Positions 23,969 through 24,559 of a DNA stretch of 24,559 nucleotides are shown here, piece after piece. The notes below the pieces were generated by a model that saw nothing but the letters and a program-made list of their open reading frames with translations, was not told where the DNA came from and did no database searches. The stretch's first letter is position 1; every line of letters begins with the position of its first letter. Position numbers and translations under genes: made by a program. Source of the DNA: CAZXVW01 sp964644025 (GTDB taxonomy: Bacteria > Acidobacteriota > Terriglobia > Bryobacterales > Bryobacteraceae); the NCBI GenBank assembly GCA_964644025.1, contig CAZXVW010000044.1, positions 1-24,559 on the forward strand. Reading direction: 5' to 3'.

Positions 23969-24271
23969 ATGAAGAAATTATTGTCCCTGGCCGTCATGGC
24001 CGGCTTCGCGGCCAGCGTGAGTTTGGCGGCGCCGGCCCAGACCACCAACCCGAACACACAGAAGCGGTTCGACAGGGCAGATAAGGATCACAACGGCAAG
24101 CTGACGCTCGAGGAGTTTATCGGCAACAACACCAAGAATAAGGACCGGAAGGAAAAGCGTTTCCACCGGCTGGACAAGAACGGCGACGGTGTCATCACTC
24201 TCGACGAGTTCCCAGCTCCCTCCGGGAACAAATCCAAGGCGAAATCAAAGAAGACCACGAAGAAATCCTGA
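23969..24271 (+). CDS. Small exported EF-hand calcium-binding protein
   Basis: A 100-residue protein. The start MKKLLSLAVMAGFAASVSLA is a clear Sec signal peptide with a likely cleavage after an APA-type site. Two EF-hand loops follow: DKDHNGKLTLEE (38-49) and DKNGDGVITLDE (69-80), both with acidic or Asn ligands at positions 1, 3 and 5 and Glu at 12. The tail is strongly Lys/Ser-rich (KSKAKSKKTTKKS). It would bind calcium in the periplasm or outside the cell; its partner is unknown. The ATG at 23969 has GGAGG about 10 nt ahead and is preferred to an in-frame ATG at 23837, which would bury the signal peptide. Such short EF-hand proteins are common in Acidobacteriota and Planctomycetes. Confidence 0.88.
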   Translation: MKKLLSLAVMAGFAASVSLAAPAQTTNPNTQKRFDRADKDHNGKLTLEEFIGNNTKNKDRKEKRFHRLDKNGDGVITLDEFPAPSGNKSKAKSKKTTKKS

Positions 24272-24374
24272 AGCTCGACCCCCAGGATGGCCGGCGGCAA
24301 ACCCGCCTCGGCGCGCCGGGAGAACTGTGCCCCTGCGGCTTTACATCTCCCTACGGCTTCGCGGCACGCTAACA

Positions 24375-24527
24375 ATGGCGGCGAATGATGGACGGCCGGC
24401 CAAGCTGGTGCATCACGCGCGGCGGGTTCGGCTGCGGCTGAAGCGGGCGCGGGAGCAAATCAGGCGCTGGCTGGAGGCGCTCGCCTGGCTGCCGGCGCCG
24501 GCGGAGCGCGAGAAAACGAGGCACTGA
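24375..24527 (+). CDS. Hypothetical short basic protein
   Basis: A 50-residue frame, rich in Arg and Ala (HHARRVRLRLKRAREQIRRW), downstream of the EF-hand gene. It is predicted to be one long amphipathic helix. No ribosome binding site or family is recognised, and the remaining sequence from 24272 to 24559 shows nothing else clear. It may be a chance frame in GC-rich DNA. Confidence 0.25.
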   Translation: MAANDGRPAKLVHHARRVRLRLKRAREQIRRWLEALAWLPAPAEREKTRH

Positions 24528-24559
24528 AAACAGGACAGTTACCGGACCCGCCTTTCCGC

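Overview
The window is GC-rich and densely coding. It reads like a chromosomal stretch from a soil or sediment bacterium of the Acidobacteriota, most likely a Solibacter/Bryobacter-type lineage. That placement is an inference from gene content: a 1121-residue Oar-like TonB-dependent receptor with an N-terminal carboxypeptidase-regulatory-like domain, a Tat-exported Gfo/Idh/MocA dehydrogenase, a fused mannanase/cellulase-type secreted enzyme, and an unusual ROK protein paired with a PIG-L deacetylase. No rRNA, tRNA, CRISPR array, transposase or phage gene was found.

Layout. 1-6200 holds the 3' part of a SAM methyltransferase, a ROK-PIG-L pair on the minus strand, a divergent Gfo/Idh/MocA oxidoreductase, and a convergent class V aminotransferase. 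6176-9926 holds a promoter followed by a DUF59 (MIP18-type) protein and a TrmO/TsaA-type tRNA methyltransferase, then a minus-strand peroxiredoxin, then a divergent Old Yellow Enzyme/dienoyl-CoA reductase-type Fe-S flavoprotein. The peroxiredoxin looks broken to an ordinary ORF finder. Its interrupting UGA lies exactly where the peroxidatic cysteine should be, and a perfect stem-loop with a GGUC apical loop sits 10 nt downstream. I read it as a selenocysteine peroxiredoxin (PrxU-like), which implies that the genome carries selenocysteine machinery outside this window.

10239-15617 is a compact redox-type accessory block. A central 180-bp divergent region carries two overlapping sigma70-like promoters on opposite strands, sharing a perfect 20-bp palindrome (TTATGAGCATATGCTCATAA). 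Leftward lie a radical SAM protein with a winged-helix tail, a TauE/SafE exporter and a small winged-helix protein with a Cys-rich tail. Rightward lie a Gly/Arg-rich DUF5320-like protein and a NapH-like membrane polyferredoxin with two copies of a ~55-residue C-terminal module. The block ends in two damaged genes: a DUF177 protein cut by one in-frame amber codon, and the tail of a second Gly/Arg-rich protein. This looks like a co-regulated, possibly transferred module with decay at its right edge.

15675-24559 is the carbohydrate and envelope part: a secreted two-catalytic-domain glycoside hydrolase (GH26 plus GH5-like), a HlyD-type adaptor, the TonB-dependent receptor, and a small exported EF-hand protein.

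The strongest point for follow-up is the selenocysteine peroxiredoxin with its SECIS-like hairpin. Next are the palindrome-controlled divergent redox module and the amber-interrupted DUF177 gene.
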